A stretch of 42,841 nt of DNA from assembly GCA_018007255.1 (NCBI GenBank), contig JAGOQT010000003.1, positions 1-42,841 on the forward strand, in the 5' to 3' direction. This DNA is from Phycisphaerae bacterium. Its GTDB lineage: Bacteria > Planctomycetota > Phycisphaerae > Sedimentisphaerales > Anaerobacaceae. Below, one piece after another: positions 17,040 through 25,460 of the stretch. The first letter of the stretch is position 1. Each line of letters opens with the position of its first letter. A program made the position numbers and the translations under genes. A model generated the notes under the pieces. It ran no database searches. It was not told where the DNA came from and worked only from the letters and a program-made list of their open reading frames with translations.

Positions 17040-19178
17040 CTACGCCTTGACCAGTTGGGCGTATCGGAGCATCAGCGTCTTGGTCTGGCCCGTGTTGAAA
17101 TGCACGGTGACCAGGCTGTTCTCGCCCATGTCCGCAAAACCCTGGACCCGGCCCAGGCCGAAGGTCTTGTGGCGGACCAGGTCGCCCCTGGCGAACGGGG
17201 CCGCTACATCCGGATCCACAGGCTCGTACCGGGGCTCGCGGTCATGAACGTGGGCGTGGCCGTCCTCTGCAGCGGGCGCCCCGTACCCCGTGCCCAGCTC
17301 GTACAGAAACGGCGAGGCCACGGCCCGGAGTGTCTGGCCCCGGATCATCCTGTACCTGCAGTGGCTCAGGTGCACGGTCTTCCTGGCCCGGGTCAGGCCC
17401 ACAAAGAACAGCCTCCGCTCCTCCTCGATCTCCTCCTCGTCCTCGCTGCTCTGCTCGTGCGGCAGGAGTCCCTCTTCCAGTCCGGCGATAAACACGTGGT
17501 CGAATTCCAGGCCCTTGGCCGCGTGCAGGCTCATCAAGGCCACACGGTTCGCCCCGCCGTCATAGGTGTCTGTGTCGCTGAACAGGGAGATCTGCTGCAG
17601 CCAGTCCACCAGACTGGGGTCCTCGGCCTGTTGGTCGTAGTGGCCTGCTGCGCTGATGAGCTCCTGGCAGTTCTCCAAGGCCTCCCGGCCCTCTTGGCCT
17701 GCGTTGCGAAGGGCCTCCTCCAGCCCCGACTCCACGAAGACCCGCTCGACCACAGGCGAGGCCGGGCCTTTCAGGTCCTTCCTGAACGACTCCAATCTGG
17801 CCGCAAAGGCCTTGAGCCTGGTCCGGAGCGCGTCGCTCAGTGCGTCTATGGAGCCCGCTTGGGCAAGGGCGGCGGATAGCCCGATTCCTCGCGCGGAGGC
17901 AAAGGCCTGGACCTTGCTGACCGTTACATCTCCGATGCCTCGCGCCGGCGTGTTGAGGATCCTCCGCAGGGCCACCTCATCCAGGGGATTCACAACCACC
18001 TTGAGGTAGGCCAGGAGGTCGCGGATCTCCTTGCGGTTGTAGAACTCCACGCCCCGGACCACCTGATAGGGCACCCGCAGGCGGATGAAGGCCTCTTCGA
18101 GTGTGCGGCTCATCGCGTTCACACGGTAGAAGACGGCCACGTTGTTCAGGCCGCCGCAGGACCGGGCCAGGTCCTGGATCCGCCGGGCGATGCCAAGGGC
18201 CTCATGGACCTCATCCTCGCACAGGGCCACGTCGATCGGATCCCCGTCGGGCTTGGTGGGGACCAGCCTCTTGGCCTTGCGATGGCGGTTGCGCTGGATC
18301 AGTTGATCTGCGGCCTTGAGGATATTGGCTGCGCTGCGGAAGTTCTCCTCCAACTTGACGACGTGGGCATGGGGCCAGTCCCTCTCAAAGGCCAGGATGT
18401 TGCGGATGTCCGCGCCCCGCCACCTGTAGATGGACTGGTCCGGGTCGCCCGTCGCGCAGATGTTCCCATGTGCGCTGGCCAGGGCCTTGGCGATGCGGTA
18501 CTGGGCATGGTTGGTGTCCTGGTACTCGTCGATCAGGAGGAACTGAAGCCGGTCCTGAACCTCGCGGCAGACCTCGGCCTGGCCCTCCAAGAGGATCGCG
18601 GTCTTGGCCAGCAGGTCGTCGAAGTCGAGGGCGTTCTGGCTCGCCAGCAGGGCCTGATACCGGGCGTACGCCCTGGACAGGGCCTTGGAGAAGAAGTCCT
18701 GGGCGGAGGCGGAGAAGGCCTCTGCACCCACGAGCTTGTTCTTCAGAGTGGAGACTGCGTCCAGCAGCCTCGCAGGCGAGAACTGGGTACTGTCGATTTC
18801 ACAGTCCTTCAGGGCCTGCTTCATGCACTTGGATTGGTCGGCCGTGTCGTAGATGCTGAACCCCGGCTGCACGCCGACGGCCCTGCCGTACTGGCGGAGC
18901 AGGCGGACACACAGGGAGTGGAAGGTGCTGATCTGCGGGCCCCTGGGCACGTCCAGGGACTGGGCCCTCTGCCGCATCTCCTCTGCGGCCTTGTTGGTGA
19001 AGGTGATCGCACACACGGACCACGGGCGCACGCCGGATCGGATCAGGACCGCGATCCGGTACGTGATCACGCGGGTCTTGCCGCTGCCGGGGCCTGCAAG
19101 GACCAACAACGGTCCCTCCTTGTGGAGGACCGCCTCTCTCTGGGAGGCAGTCAGGGCATCGAGGATGAGTCCAGCCAT
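17040..19178 (-). CDS. pcrA: PcrA/UvrD-type superfamily 1 DNA helicase
   Basis: 712 residues, normal length. 3'-5' helicase used in excision repair, and in clearing RecA filaments and stalled polymerases. Motifs: Walker A GPGSGKT (29-35), 'FTNKAAEEMRQR' (Ia), 'LLIDEYQDTNHAQY' (II), 'GDPDQSIYRWRGAD' (III), 'RVALMSLHAAKGLEFDHVF' (V) and 'EERRLFFVGLTRARK' (VI). The C-terminal ~50 residues ('FARGDLVRHKTFGLGRV') are the PcrA Tudor-like RNA-polymerase-binding domain. The start ATG at 19178 is supported by homology and by a promoter whose -10 ends 9 nt before it; no Shine-Dalgarno is visible. UvrC is encoded 6 kb away on the other strand. RecB-type nuclease parts are absent. Confidence 0.95.
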   Translation of the reverse strand: MAGLILDALTASQREAVLHKEGPLLVLAGPGSGKTRVITYRIAVLIRSGVRPWSVCAITFTNKAAEEMRQRAQSLDVPRGPQISTFHSLCVRLLRQYGRAVGVQPGFSIYDTADQSKCMKQALKDCEIDSTQFSPARLLDAVSTLKNKLVGAEAFSASAQDFFSKALSRAYARYQALLASQNALDFDDLLAKTAILLEGQAEVCREVQDRLQFLLIDEYQDTNHAQYRIAKALASAHGNICATGDPDQSIYRWRGADIRNILAFERDWPHAHVVKLEENFRSAANILKAADQLIQRNRHRKAKRLVPTKPDGDPIDVALCEDEVHEALGIARRIQDLARSCGGLNNVAVFYRVNAMSRTLEEAFIRLRVPYQVVRGVEFYNRKEIRDLLAYLKVVVNPLDEVALRRILNTPARGIGDVTVSKVQAFASARGIGLSAALAQAGSIDALSDALRTRLKAFAARLESFRKDLKGPASPVVERVFVESGLEEALRNAGQEGREALENCQELISAAGHYDQQAEDPSLVDWLQQISLFSDTDTYDGGANRVALMSLHAAKGLEFDHVFIAGLEEGLLPHEQSSEDEEEIEEERRLFFVGLTRARKTVHLSHCRYRMIRGQTLRAVASPFLYELGTGYGAPAAEDGHAHVHDREPRYEPVDPDVAAPFARGDLVRHKTFGLGRVQGFADMGENSLVTVHFNTGQTKTLMLRYAQLVKA

Positions 19179-19187
19179 AGACGGTGG

Positions 19188-19216
19188 ATTATGCAGCAGG
19201 ACCTCGGGAGGATCAA
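19188..19216 (-). promoter_or_regulatory. Sigma70-type promoter of pcrA, near-leaderless
   Basis: On the minus strand TTGATC (19216-19211), a 17-nt spacer, then CATAAT (19193-19188), followed by 9 nt and the ATG at 19178. Matches are 4/6 and 5/6 to TTGACA/TATAAT. A start site 7 nt after the -10 would leave a 5' leader of about 3 nt. Confidence 0.6.
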
Positions 19217-19233
19217 GGGCGGATGCAGGCCGG

Positions 19234-20616
19234 CTATGCCTGAAGCCTCCGGCCCCGCACAGCAGAGAAGACCATGCCCAAGGCCGCGAGGCCCACAGCG
19301 CCCAGGAACCCCCATCTCATGCCGGTGACCACCCCCCCCGCCTCATCTGCCGCCTGGGCCTGGGCCGTGGCCAGGATCGCACCGACCAGGCCCACGCCCA
19401 CGACCATGCCCACATTGCGGGCCGTGGCCAGCACGCCGGAGGCAATGCCCCGACGGTGTGCGGGGGCCGCACCCAGCAGTGCGCTGTTGTTGGGCGACAC
19501 GAAGATCCCCGCACCAAGGCCGACCACGGCGAGGCCCGCAGTCACATGGGCCATGGGCGAATCCACCTGCAGCCGCGAAGGGACCCACAGCCCGATGCCC
19601 AGGATCGCCATGCCGGGCGTGGCCACGAGCCGGGTCCCCAGGCGGTCCGACAAGGTCCCGCTCAGGGGCGCGGCCAGGGCCATGACGACCGGCTGGGCAG
19701 CGAGGATGATCCCAGCCTGGCTGGCATCGAGTCCACGGGCCTGGATCAGGTAGAACGGCAGGCCGAACGTCGCGGCGGACATGCACAGGTAGTTGAGCAG
19801 CGCGCTGGCCGCTGCAGCCGAGAAGGACCTGGACCGAAACAAGCCCAGGTCGAGCATGGGCTGGGCACAGCGGCGTTCGATCCATAGGAAGGCCAGCCCC
19901 AGCGCACAAGCCGCACCCACGAGGCCCAGTACGGCCGGCGATGCCCAGCCCCAGTCATGGCCCCGATTCAGGGCAAGGAGCAAGGCCACAAGGCCGGCCA
20001 GGAACGTGCCCGCCCCAGCCAGGTCGAACCGCTCCTCGCGGCCCGGCGAGGCGGGCGCGTCAGGGGGGATGGAGCGGAGGCTCAGCACGATCGCCAGGAG
20101 CCCGACCGGGATGTTGATGAAGAACACGGCCCGCCAGCCCAGGTGCGCGGCGAGCCACCCGCCCAGCGACGGCCCGGCGCACAGGCCCAGGTAGGTCATG
20201 GCCGCCTGGATGCCCAGGGCCTGACCTCGCTGGGTGGACGGGAAGTGCTGGGTCAGGATGGCCGGGGAATTGGACATGACCATGGCCCCGCCCACGGCCT
20301 GCACAGCGCGGAACACGACCAAGGCCGGCACAGAGGGGGACAGCCCGCACAGACCGGAGCCGGCCACAAACACACCGAAGCCGGCCAGGTACACCCTCCG
20401 GTGCCCCCGGAGGTCCCCCAGGCGTCCCAGGGCCAGGAGCAGACCGCTGACGCACAAGAGGTACACCGTGGTGACCCATTCGACCTCCGCAAGACCGGCA
20501 CGGAAGGATCGGCCTATGACCGGCAGCACGGTGTTCGCTACGCTGCCGTCCAGCGCGCCCATGAAGGTCCCCACGCCCACGGCGACCAGAACGGACCATT
20601 TGGGGTCTATGCGCAT
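19234..20616 (-). CDS. MFS drug/multidrug exporter, DHA2 (EmrB-like) type
   Basis: 460 residues, almost entirely hydrophobic helices; a 14-helix DHA2 layout is likely. N-terminal motif 'GTFMGALDGSVANTVLPVI' is the EmrB/QacA motif D1, and 'LGRLGDLRGHRRVY' is the MFS A-motif loop. 'GLCAGPSLGGWLAAHLGWR' is motif C of proton-driven antiporters, supporting export rather than uptake. A loop 'APASPGREERFDLAGAG' separates the halves. The substrate cannot be told. It lies 39 bp downstream of the cupin gene on the same strand and is followed by pcrA, which has its own promoter. No ribosome site was recognised upstream of the ATG. Confidence 0.88.
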   Translation of the reverse strand: MRIDPKWSVLVAVGVGTFMGALDGSVANTVLPVIGRSFRAGLAEVEWVTTVYLLCVSGLLLALGRLGDLRGHRRVYLAGFGVFVAGSGLCGLSPSVPALVVFRAVQAVGGAMVMSNSPAILTQHFPSTQRGQALGIQAAMTYLGLCAGPSLGGWLAAHLGWRAVFFINIPVGLLAIVLSLRSIPPDAPASPGREERFDLAGAGTFLAGLVALLLALNRGHDWGWASPAVLGLVGAACALGLAFLWIERRCAQPMLDLGLFRSRSFSAAAASALLNYLCMSAATFGLPFYLIQARGLDASQAGIILAAQPVVMALAAPLSGTLSDRLGTRLVATPGMAILGIGLWVPSRLQVDSPMAHVTAGLAVVGLGAGIFVSPNNSALLGAAPAHRRGIASGVLATARNVGMVVGVGLVGAILATAQAQAADEAGGVVTGMRWGFLGAVGLAALGMVFSAVRGRRLQA

Positions 20617-20655
20617 GGGAGGCGGGACCTGGGATCCGGGCGAGAGGAATCCGGC

Positions 20656-20928
20656 TCAGGAGAAGTCATAGTGCTTGACCACGGCCTCGTGCACCTGCCA
20701 GACACACTCCAGGCCCTTGGGCAGGACCACCAGGTCCCCCGGCCCGAAGCAGACCGAGTGTTCGCGGTCCCGCACGGTGACCTTGCCCTGCACAATCAGG
20801 CAGGTCTCGTCCGCGGTGTAGACCCAGTCGAAGGTGCTGGGCTCGCACCGCCACACCGGCCAGGCCGCGCAGGTCCGGACCTCTTGTTCTGTGGGCCTGC
20901 GAACCACCACGTCCCTTACAGTAGGCAT
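20656..20928 (-). CDS. Small cupin-domain protein
   Basis: 90 residues from the ATG at 20928; the longer frame to 21024 adds a sequence without family features. Upstream GGGGGT is a plausible ribosome site. The sequence reads as the short cupin (DUF861-like) fold: 'VWRCEPSTFDWVYTADETCL', 'IVQGKVTVRD', 'VCFGPGDLVVLPKGLECVW', ending 'VVKHYDFS'. Metal-binding His residues of classical cupins are largely missing in motif 1 (Y/D/E instead), as is common in this subgroup. Function is not assignable. It follows the 599-residue protein gene by 100 bp and precedes the exporter by 39 bp. Confidence 0.78.
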   Translation of the reverse strand: MPTVRDVVVRRPTEQEVRTCAAWPVWRCEPSTFDWVYTADETCLIVQGKVTVRDREHSVCFGPGDLVVLPKGLECVWQVHEAVVKHYDFS

Positions 20929-21028
20929 CCGGATACCCCCGAATCCATGGTCTTGCCCGGGCGAGCCGGTCGGACCAGCCCGGATCGGCATGCGATGCGG
21001 CCCGTGCGGAGGGCACCCCTCCACGCAT

Positions 21029-22828
21029 CTACGGCACTGCCCCCGGGCCCGCGGGCTGGTTCTGTTGGGGCGTATCCCGCATCTGCTGGTCCACCTGCAT
21101 CAACTGCTCGAAGAGCTTGGGCCGCTCTTCCTGGATGCGGGCCTTGAGGTTCTCCTGCAGATAGGGAGGATACTGCGGGTCTTGGAGCAGGTCCACCAGG
21201 GCGGTGTACCGCATTCGCGCAAAATCCGGCAGGGCCAGACGCGTGTCGCCCAGATTCTCCTTCTGATAGTAATCGTAGACCTGCCGGGCCAGGGTCTCGC
21301 TGCCGAAGGCCTCGTCGTCGGAGCCGATGGCATAGTAGTAGTAGCTCTCCTTGAGGAGCGAAAGGACCTGCTCGGTGGCGTCGTGGATCCCCAGCCCGTC
21401 CAGCTCCTCGACGAACCGAAGCCGGCAGAACTCACTGAGGGGCAGATTGAACTCGGGCAGGGGATACAGACTCCTCATCTCCCGATAGATCCGCTCGGCC
21501 TGTGCCACCAGGCCGGCCTGGTAGAAGGAAAGGATGGCATTCTTGAGCATGTTGCGGTGGCCGGTCCCCAGGGATTCCTCCCTGCTGCCGCTCGTGTCGT
21601 ACTTGTCCAGCAGGGCCAGCAGGGCGCGGTGATAGCGGTCGAACATCCTCAGGTCCGGCCTCAGGAACACATCGGTCACGAGGGTAGGCGCCTCCGCGGG
21701 GCCGCCCTCCGTGTTGGGATCGCTGACCATCACGTTGAAGAAGAGGAGCCTGCCGTATCGGAAGAGGTTCTGAAGGCTGTGGATGATGATCCGGTCCGTG
21801 TTCAGCTCCACGGTCTCGAGCGACCGGCCTTCGTCCTGGGCGGCGATCTGGAGGCCTTTGGCTGCCCAGTAGATGGCGTGCGTGTCGGGGTGGCGCCAGT
21901 CCAGGGGGATCACATGGTTGGGGTCGTTGAAGTCCACAGGCCCGTACTGCCGGTTCAGCTCCACCATGAAGGCGGGGTCCATCTTCCAGACGTGACGGAC
22001 CTGATGGGCCTTGGCCATGATGCCGAACTGCCGGATCGCGGGCGTGCCTTCGAAGGACTCGAGCACGCGCCGGGCCGCGGGCCCGTACCGATTGGGGTCC
22101 TGAACCAGGGCCAGGTACCGCCCCGCGAACTGCTCGGGTTCGGCAAAGGCGGGGTCCGCGCCCCGCAGGGCCTCGATCAGCGGCTGGACATTGGGGTCCG
22201 AGGCGATCTGGGGCCAGTCCGTGGGGGCCTTGGCCAGGGCCTCGAAGAAGCCCTGGTCCGCGCCCTCGACCACGGGTCCGATCTCGCGCGCGAACTGGAT
22301 CTTGTAGTACTTCTGGGCCTCGTCCGTGATCCCGCCCATCTTGTGCTGGAAGATCCGACCCAACTCCCGATAGAGGGCGAGGCTCTTGGGGTTGAGGGGG
22401 ATGCCCTGGTCCCGCAACAGCTCATAGCCGTTCTTGACCCACCGCCACCGCTGGTCCGGCTGGGTGGCCGGAATGGCCACCGAGATGTTGTAGGCCATGT
22501 TCCAGGCCTGAAACTCCCACACCGCCGCGAATCGCGGCTGGAGCCGGGTGATCCACTCGGCCATCTGGCGGGCGTCGAAGAACTGGCCCTGCTCCTTGAG
22601 CGCGTCGGCCCGCATCCAGAGGATATCCACCACCAGACCGCGAAAGGCCCCCATGGCCACAGTGGCCCACGCCAGGGAAGGAGGGGCATTCTCCACGGGG
22701 TCGTTGATCACGAGCTTCATCGCCTTGCGATGGGCGTTGATGGAGTCGAGCTGCGAGCCCGCGGTCCACAGGAGCCCTGCAGCCAGCACCCCGCACACGA
22801 TCCAGACTGAGAGGTCACGCCAACGCAT
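21029..22828 (-). CDS. Membrane-anchored protein of unknown function, linked to ABC transporter genes
   Basis: 599 residues. One N-terminal hydrophobic helix (~8-24, 'VWIVCGVLAAGLLWTAGS') anchors a large, mostly helical, extracytoplasmic domain. Repeated helical stretches such as 'LWMRADALKEQGQFFDARQM', 'YELLRDQGIPLNPKSLALY' and 'RQVYDYYQKENLGDTRLALP' resemble TPR/SEL-type packing, but no canonical repeat could be fixed. The C-terminus is Gln/Pro-rich. I do not recognise the family. It lies 48 bp after an ABC-2 permease on the same strand, so it is probably part of the same operon, possibly a substrate-engaging or scaffold part of the transporter. That role is inference. Confidence 0.7.
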   Translation of the reverse strand: MRWRDLSVWIVCGVLAAGLLWTAGSQLDSINAHRKAMKLVINDPVENAPPSLAWATVAMGAFRGLVVDILWMRADALKEQGQFFDARQMAEWITRLQPRFAAVWEFQAWNMAYNISVAIPATQPDQRWRWVKNGYELLRDQGIPLNPKSLALYRELGRIFQHKMGGITDEAQKYYKIQFAREIGPVVEGADQGFFEALAKAPTDWPQIASDPNVQPLIEALRGADPAFAEPEQFAGRYLALVQDPNRYGPAARRVLESFEGTPAIRQFGIMAKAHQVRHVWKMDPAFMVELNRQYGPVDFNDPNHVIPLDWRHPDTHAIYWAAKGLQIAAQDEGRSLETVELNTDRIIIHSLQNLFRYGRLLFFNVMVSDPNTEGGPAEAPTLVTDVFLRPDLRMFDRYHRALLALLDKYDTSGSREESLGTGHRNMLKNAILSFYQAGLVAQAERIYREMRSLYPLPEFNLPLSEFCRLRFVEELDGLGIHDATEQVLSLLKESYYYYAIGSDDEAFGSETLARQVYDYYQKENLGDTRLALPDFARMRYTALVDLLQDPQYPPYLQENLKARIQEERPKLFEQLMQVDQQMRDTPQQNQPAGPGAVP

Positions 22829-22876
22829 GGACCCATCCCGGGCTCAGCGCCCTGTGCTCTGCGGGCGGCAGGTTCG

Positions 22877-24250
22877 TCATACGGTTGTCCTCGCGATCTC
22901 GCGGGAGCGGAAGATCCACAGGCCCAGGGCCAGGAGGGCGATCGCCTTGATCAGGAGAACCCCCCCGCCGACCCAGGCCACCAGCGACCACGGGATCAGC
23001 CGACCCGCGACCAGGAAGCCCGTGGGGTTGGTCCGGTCGAATTGGGGCAGCATCTGGACCAGGACCTTCAAGGTGTAGCTGTAGATCAGGCTCAGGTTCT
23101 GCCCCAGGTAGGTGAAGGACTCCAGGACGAAGCCGCTGGCCGTGCCGGTCACAAACACAACCAGGCACAGAAGCACGGCCACGGGCAGCGAGAGAAACGA
23201 CGCAGCGAAGACCCCCAGCGCGGCCAGAAACACCAGACGCACCCAGATCAGCAGGACCGCCCTCAGGAAGTTGGGCAGGAACCCCTCCGCCTTGTACAGG
23301 ACCTCGAACCCACCCTGGATGGGGAAGATCAGTACGGTCTCGTTGACGGGGTCATTGAGAAAGGCCACGGCCAGGTATCCATCCTTGGCCAGGACATCGC
23401 CCGGGACCTCGATCTCATGCTGCGCGCGAATCAAGTCCTTGCGGGCCGCGCGGAAGATCGGGGTCCCTGTCTGCACGCCGCTCTGTAGCTGCCGGAGGTC
23501 CCCGATCATCCACTTGCTGTAGACCTGCTCGTCCACGGGGTTGACCGAGGCCTCGATCTTGAACCGCACGAACAGGCTCCCGTTCGGGTCGGCCATCCGG
23601 ACGTCGGTGAACTCCCAGAGAAGGTCCTGGCCCGCGCCCGCTGCCCGCTTCTCCAGCCTCTTCTGCTGGGTCAGGCGGGCCATCACGGCATCCTTGGGCA
23701 TGCCTTCGAAGAACTGCTCCAGCTCATGGCTCCGGACGAGCTTCTGATACTCCGCCTCCACCTCCTCGGTGAGGTCCGTCTCCTTGGGCAAGAGCCCCTT
23801 GCGCGCAGTGAAGAACTCGTTGGCCAACTGGGACCGGTCTGCCTCGGTCGCCTCCACGAATCGAGGCCCATACACGGTCATCCCATAGATCAGTGCACAC
23901 AGGCCCACGAGCAGAACCGTTCCCACAAACAACACGCCCAGGAACTTGCCCAACAGGAACTCGTGCCTCCGGACCGGCTTGGTCAGGACCGTGTAGACCT
24001 GTCGCTGAACGAGGTCCGCCGTGACGGACCGGGTGATCGCGAAGATCGTCAACAGGGACAACAGGAGTCCCACCAGAGACAGCCCGTAACTGATGAAGGT
24101 CTGGATCCGGCCCTTGAGGGTCCCGTCCCCTGTGGCGCTGAAGGCCATCACGGGCAACAGGACCGCCAGCAGGAGGGCGAAGACCACGGCGATCCGCATC
24201 CGCACGACCTGCTTGACTGTGTTGACGGCCACAGCCAGGACCCTGTGCAT
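22877..24250 (-). CDS. ABC-2 type transporter permease
   Basis: 457 residues from the ATG at 24250, which has AGGGGG 5 nt upstream; the GTG at 24256 would add two residues. Three helices near 20-40, 50-70 and 100-130 are followed by a soluble domain of ~170 residues (rich in E/K/R, 'ANEFFTARKGLLPKETDL'), then three or more helices to the end. The cytoplasmic coupling segment 'LVQRQVYTVLTKPVRRHEFL' is typical of ABC-2 permeases. It lies 9 bp downstream of the ATPase gene and forms the membrane half of that exporter. The large loop is outside the usual ABC-2 design and may bind substrate or a partner. The substrate is unknown. Confidence 0.88.
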   Translation of the reverse strand: MHRVLAVAVNTVKQVVRMRIAVVFALLLAVLLPVMAFSATGDGTLKGRIQTFISYGLSLVGLLLSLLTIFAITRSVTADLVQRQVYTVLTKPVRRHEFLLGKFLGVLFVGTVLLVGLCALIYGMTVYGPRFVEATEADRSQLANEFFTARKGLLPKETDLTEEVEAEYQKLVRSHELEQFFEGMPKDAVMARLTQQKRLEKRAAGAGQDLLWEFTDVRMADPNGSLFVRFKIEASVNPVDEQVYSKWMIGDLRQLQSGVQTGTPIFRAARKDLIRAQHEIEVPGDVLAKDGYLAVAFLNDPVNETVLIFPIQGGFEVLYKAEGFLPNFLRAVLLIWVRLVFLAALGVFAASFLSLPVAVLLCLVVFVTGTASGFVLESFTYLGQNLSLIYSYTLKVLVQMLPQFDRTNPTGFLVAGRLIPWSLVAWVGGGVLLIKAIALLALGLWIFRSREIARTTV

Positions 24251-24259
24251 GGCCACCCC

Positions 24260-25366
24260 CTATCCCTGATCCCCTGGTCCGTGCGCGTCAGCTCCGGACC
24301 CCGGCTCCGGGTTCACCAGCCGATCCAGAACGGCCCGCCGTGTCGAGATGGGGGTCTGGACAGGCCCGGCGCCAGAGGGGGGGGATTCGGCCTCGCCTGC
24401 AGGCGAGGGTCGCGAAGCATCCTCGCGGACCAAGTCCTCGAGCACGCCCCGGCGATCCTGCCCCGCTGTCAGGAAGCCCCCGATCCGGGTCGTGCTCACC
24501 GCCCCGCTCGTGGGCTGGGCTTGAGCTTGGGCCTCCGACACAATCCGAACGAAGTAGGTCTCGAGCCTCTCCATGGGCGCAGAGATCTCGCAGTCCGCGC
24601 CTTCCGAAGAGAGGACCTGGCGGATCCGGTCCAGGGTCTCCTGGGTCAGGGGGCCGGTGGTGATCTGACGCCTGTCCGCCTGAAGGAGCAGGTCTTGGAC
24701 CGCACCCTCGGCCCGGATCTTGCCCCCGTACAGGATCGCGATCCGGTCGCACACATCCTCCACGTCGGCCAAAAGGTGGCTGCACAGGAGCACGGTCTTG
24801 CCCCGCCGCGAGAGGGTCAGGATGAGGTCCTTGATCTGGCGGGTCCCGATCGGGTCCAGGCCTGTGGTCGGCTCGTCCAGGATCAGGAGGTCCGGGTCGT
24901 TGATGAGGGCTTGGGCCAGGCCGATCCTGCGGGCCATGCCTTTCGAGAAGGTCCCCACCGGCCTGTGTGCCACGGCCTTGAGCCCCACCATATCCAGGAG
25001 GACCTCGATCCGCTCCTTGCGGACCCGGCTCGGCAGACCGAAGAGCCGTCCGTAGAAGTCGAGGGTCTCCCGGGGCGTGAGGTAGCGGTAGAGATACGAC
25101 TCCTCGGGCAGGTACCCGATCCGGGCGCTGACCGTGGGGTCTGCCCCCTCTCCACCCAGAACCAGGGCCTTGCCCCGGGTCGGGTAGAGCAGGCCCAGCA
25201 GCATCTTGAGCGTCGTGGTCTTGCCCGATCCGTTCGGCCCCAGCAGACCGTAGACCTCGTTTCCCCGGACCTTGAGATTGAGGTCCTCCACCGCATAGAC
25301 CTTCGTCCTGCCCCACCAATCGCCGAAGGTCTTGGTCAGGGAGATCGTTTCAATGGCGTAGTCCAT
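24260..25366 (-). CDS. ABC transporter ATP-binding protein
   Basis: 368 residues. The first ~225 form the ATPase: Walker A GPNGSGKT (43-50), 'GYLPEESYLYRYLTPRETL' Q-loop region with Pro in place of the usual Gln neighbourhood, signature 'FSKGMARRIGLAQAL' (non-standard SKGM for LSGGQ), Walker B 'LLILDEP' (160-166) and the switch His in 'LLCSHLL'. The last ~100 residues are a regulatory-type domain and then a low-complexity Pro/Ser/Gly tail. It drives the permease encoded 9 bp downstream. A GAGAGGG sits just before the ATG. The upstream spacer carries heptad repeats, so expression may be partly separate from the P-type ATPase gene before it. Confidence 0.93.
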   Translation of the reverse strand: MDYAIETISLTKTFGDWWGRTKVYAVEDLNLKVRGNEVYGLLGPNGSGKTTTLKMLLGLLYPTRGKALVLGGEGADPTVSARIGYLPEESYLYRYLTPRETLDFYGRLFGLPSRVRKERIEVLLDMVGLKAVAHRPVGTFSKGMARRIGLAQALINDPDLLILDEPTTGLDPIGTRQIKDLILTLSRRGKTVLLCSHLLADVEDVCDRIAILYGGKIRAEGAVQDLLLQADRRQITTGPLTQETLDRIRQVLSSEGADCEISAPMERLETYFVRIVSEAQAQAQPTSGAVSTTRIGGFLTAGQDRRGVLEDLVREDASRPSPAGEAESPPSGAGPVQTPISTRRAVLDRLVNPEPGSGADAHGPGDQG

Positions 25367-25376
25367 ATCCCTCTCT

Positions 25377-25460
25377 GGAATTCAGAATCCGGAAGACAGA
25401 AGCCGGAACAAGGAAAGGGAGAGGGTCTTCTTAATTCCGGCCCCTGGATTCTGGCTTCTA
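25377..25460. repeat. Heptameric repeat tract in two orientations
   Basis: Reading in sevens from 25377: GGAATTC, AGAATCC, GGAAGAC, AGAAGCC, GGAACAA, GGAAAGG, GAGAGGG, then TCTTCTT, AATTCCG, GCCCCTG, GATTCTG, GCTTCTA. The first half keeps GAA at a fixed place in most units; the second half has the complementary TTC. The last unit overlaps the P-type ATPase stop codon. The arms can fold on each other imperfectly. It fills almost the whole gap between the P-type ATPase and ABC ATPase genes. Confidence 0.65.

Noticed and set aside
20834-22810. 658-codon plus-strand frame opposite the 599-residue protein
   Set aside because: Val/Gly/Leu-rich antisense shadow typical of high-GC genes; no ribosome site or motif. 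The minus frame has an N-terminal anchor and fits the operon.
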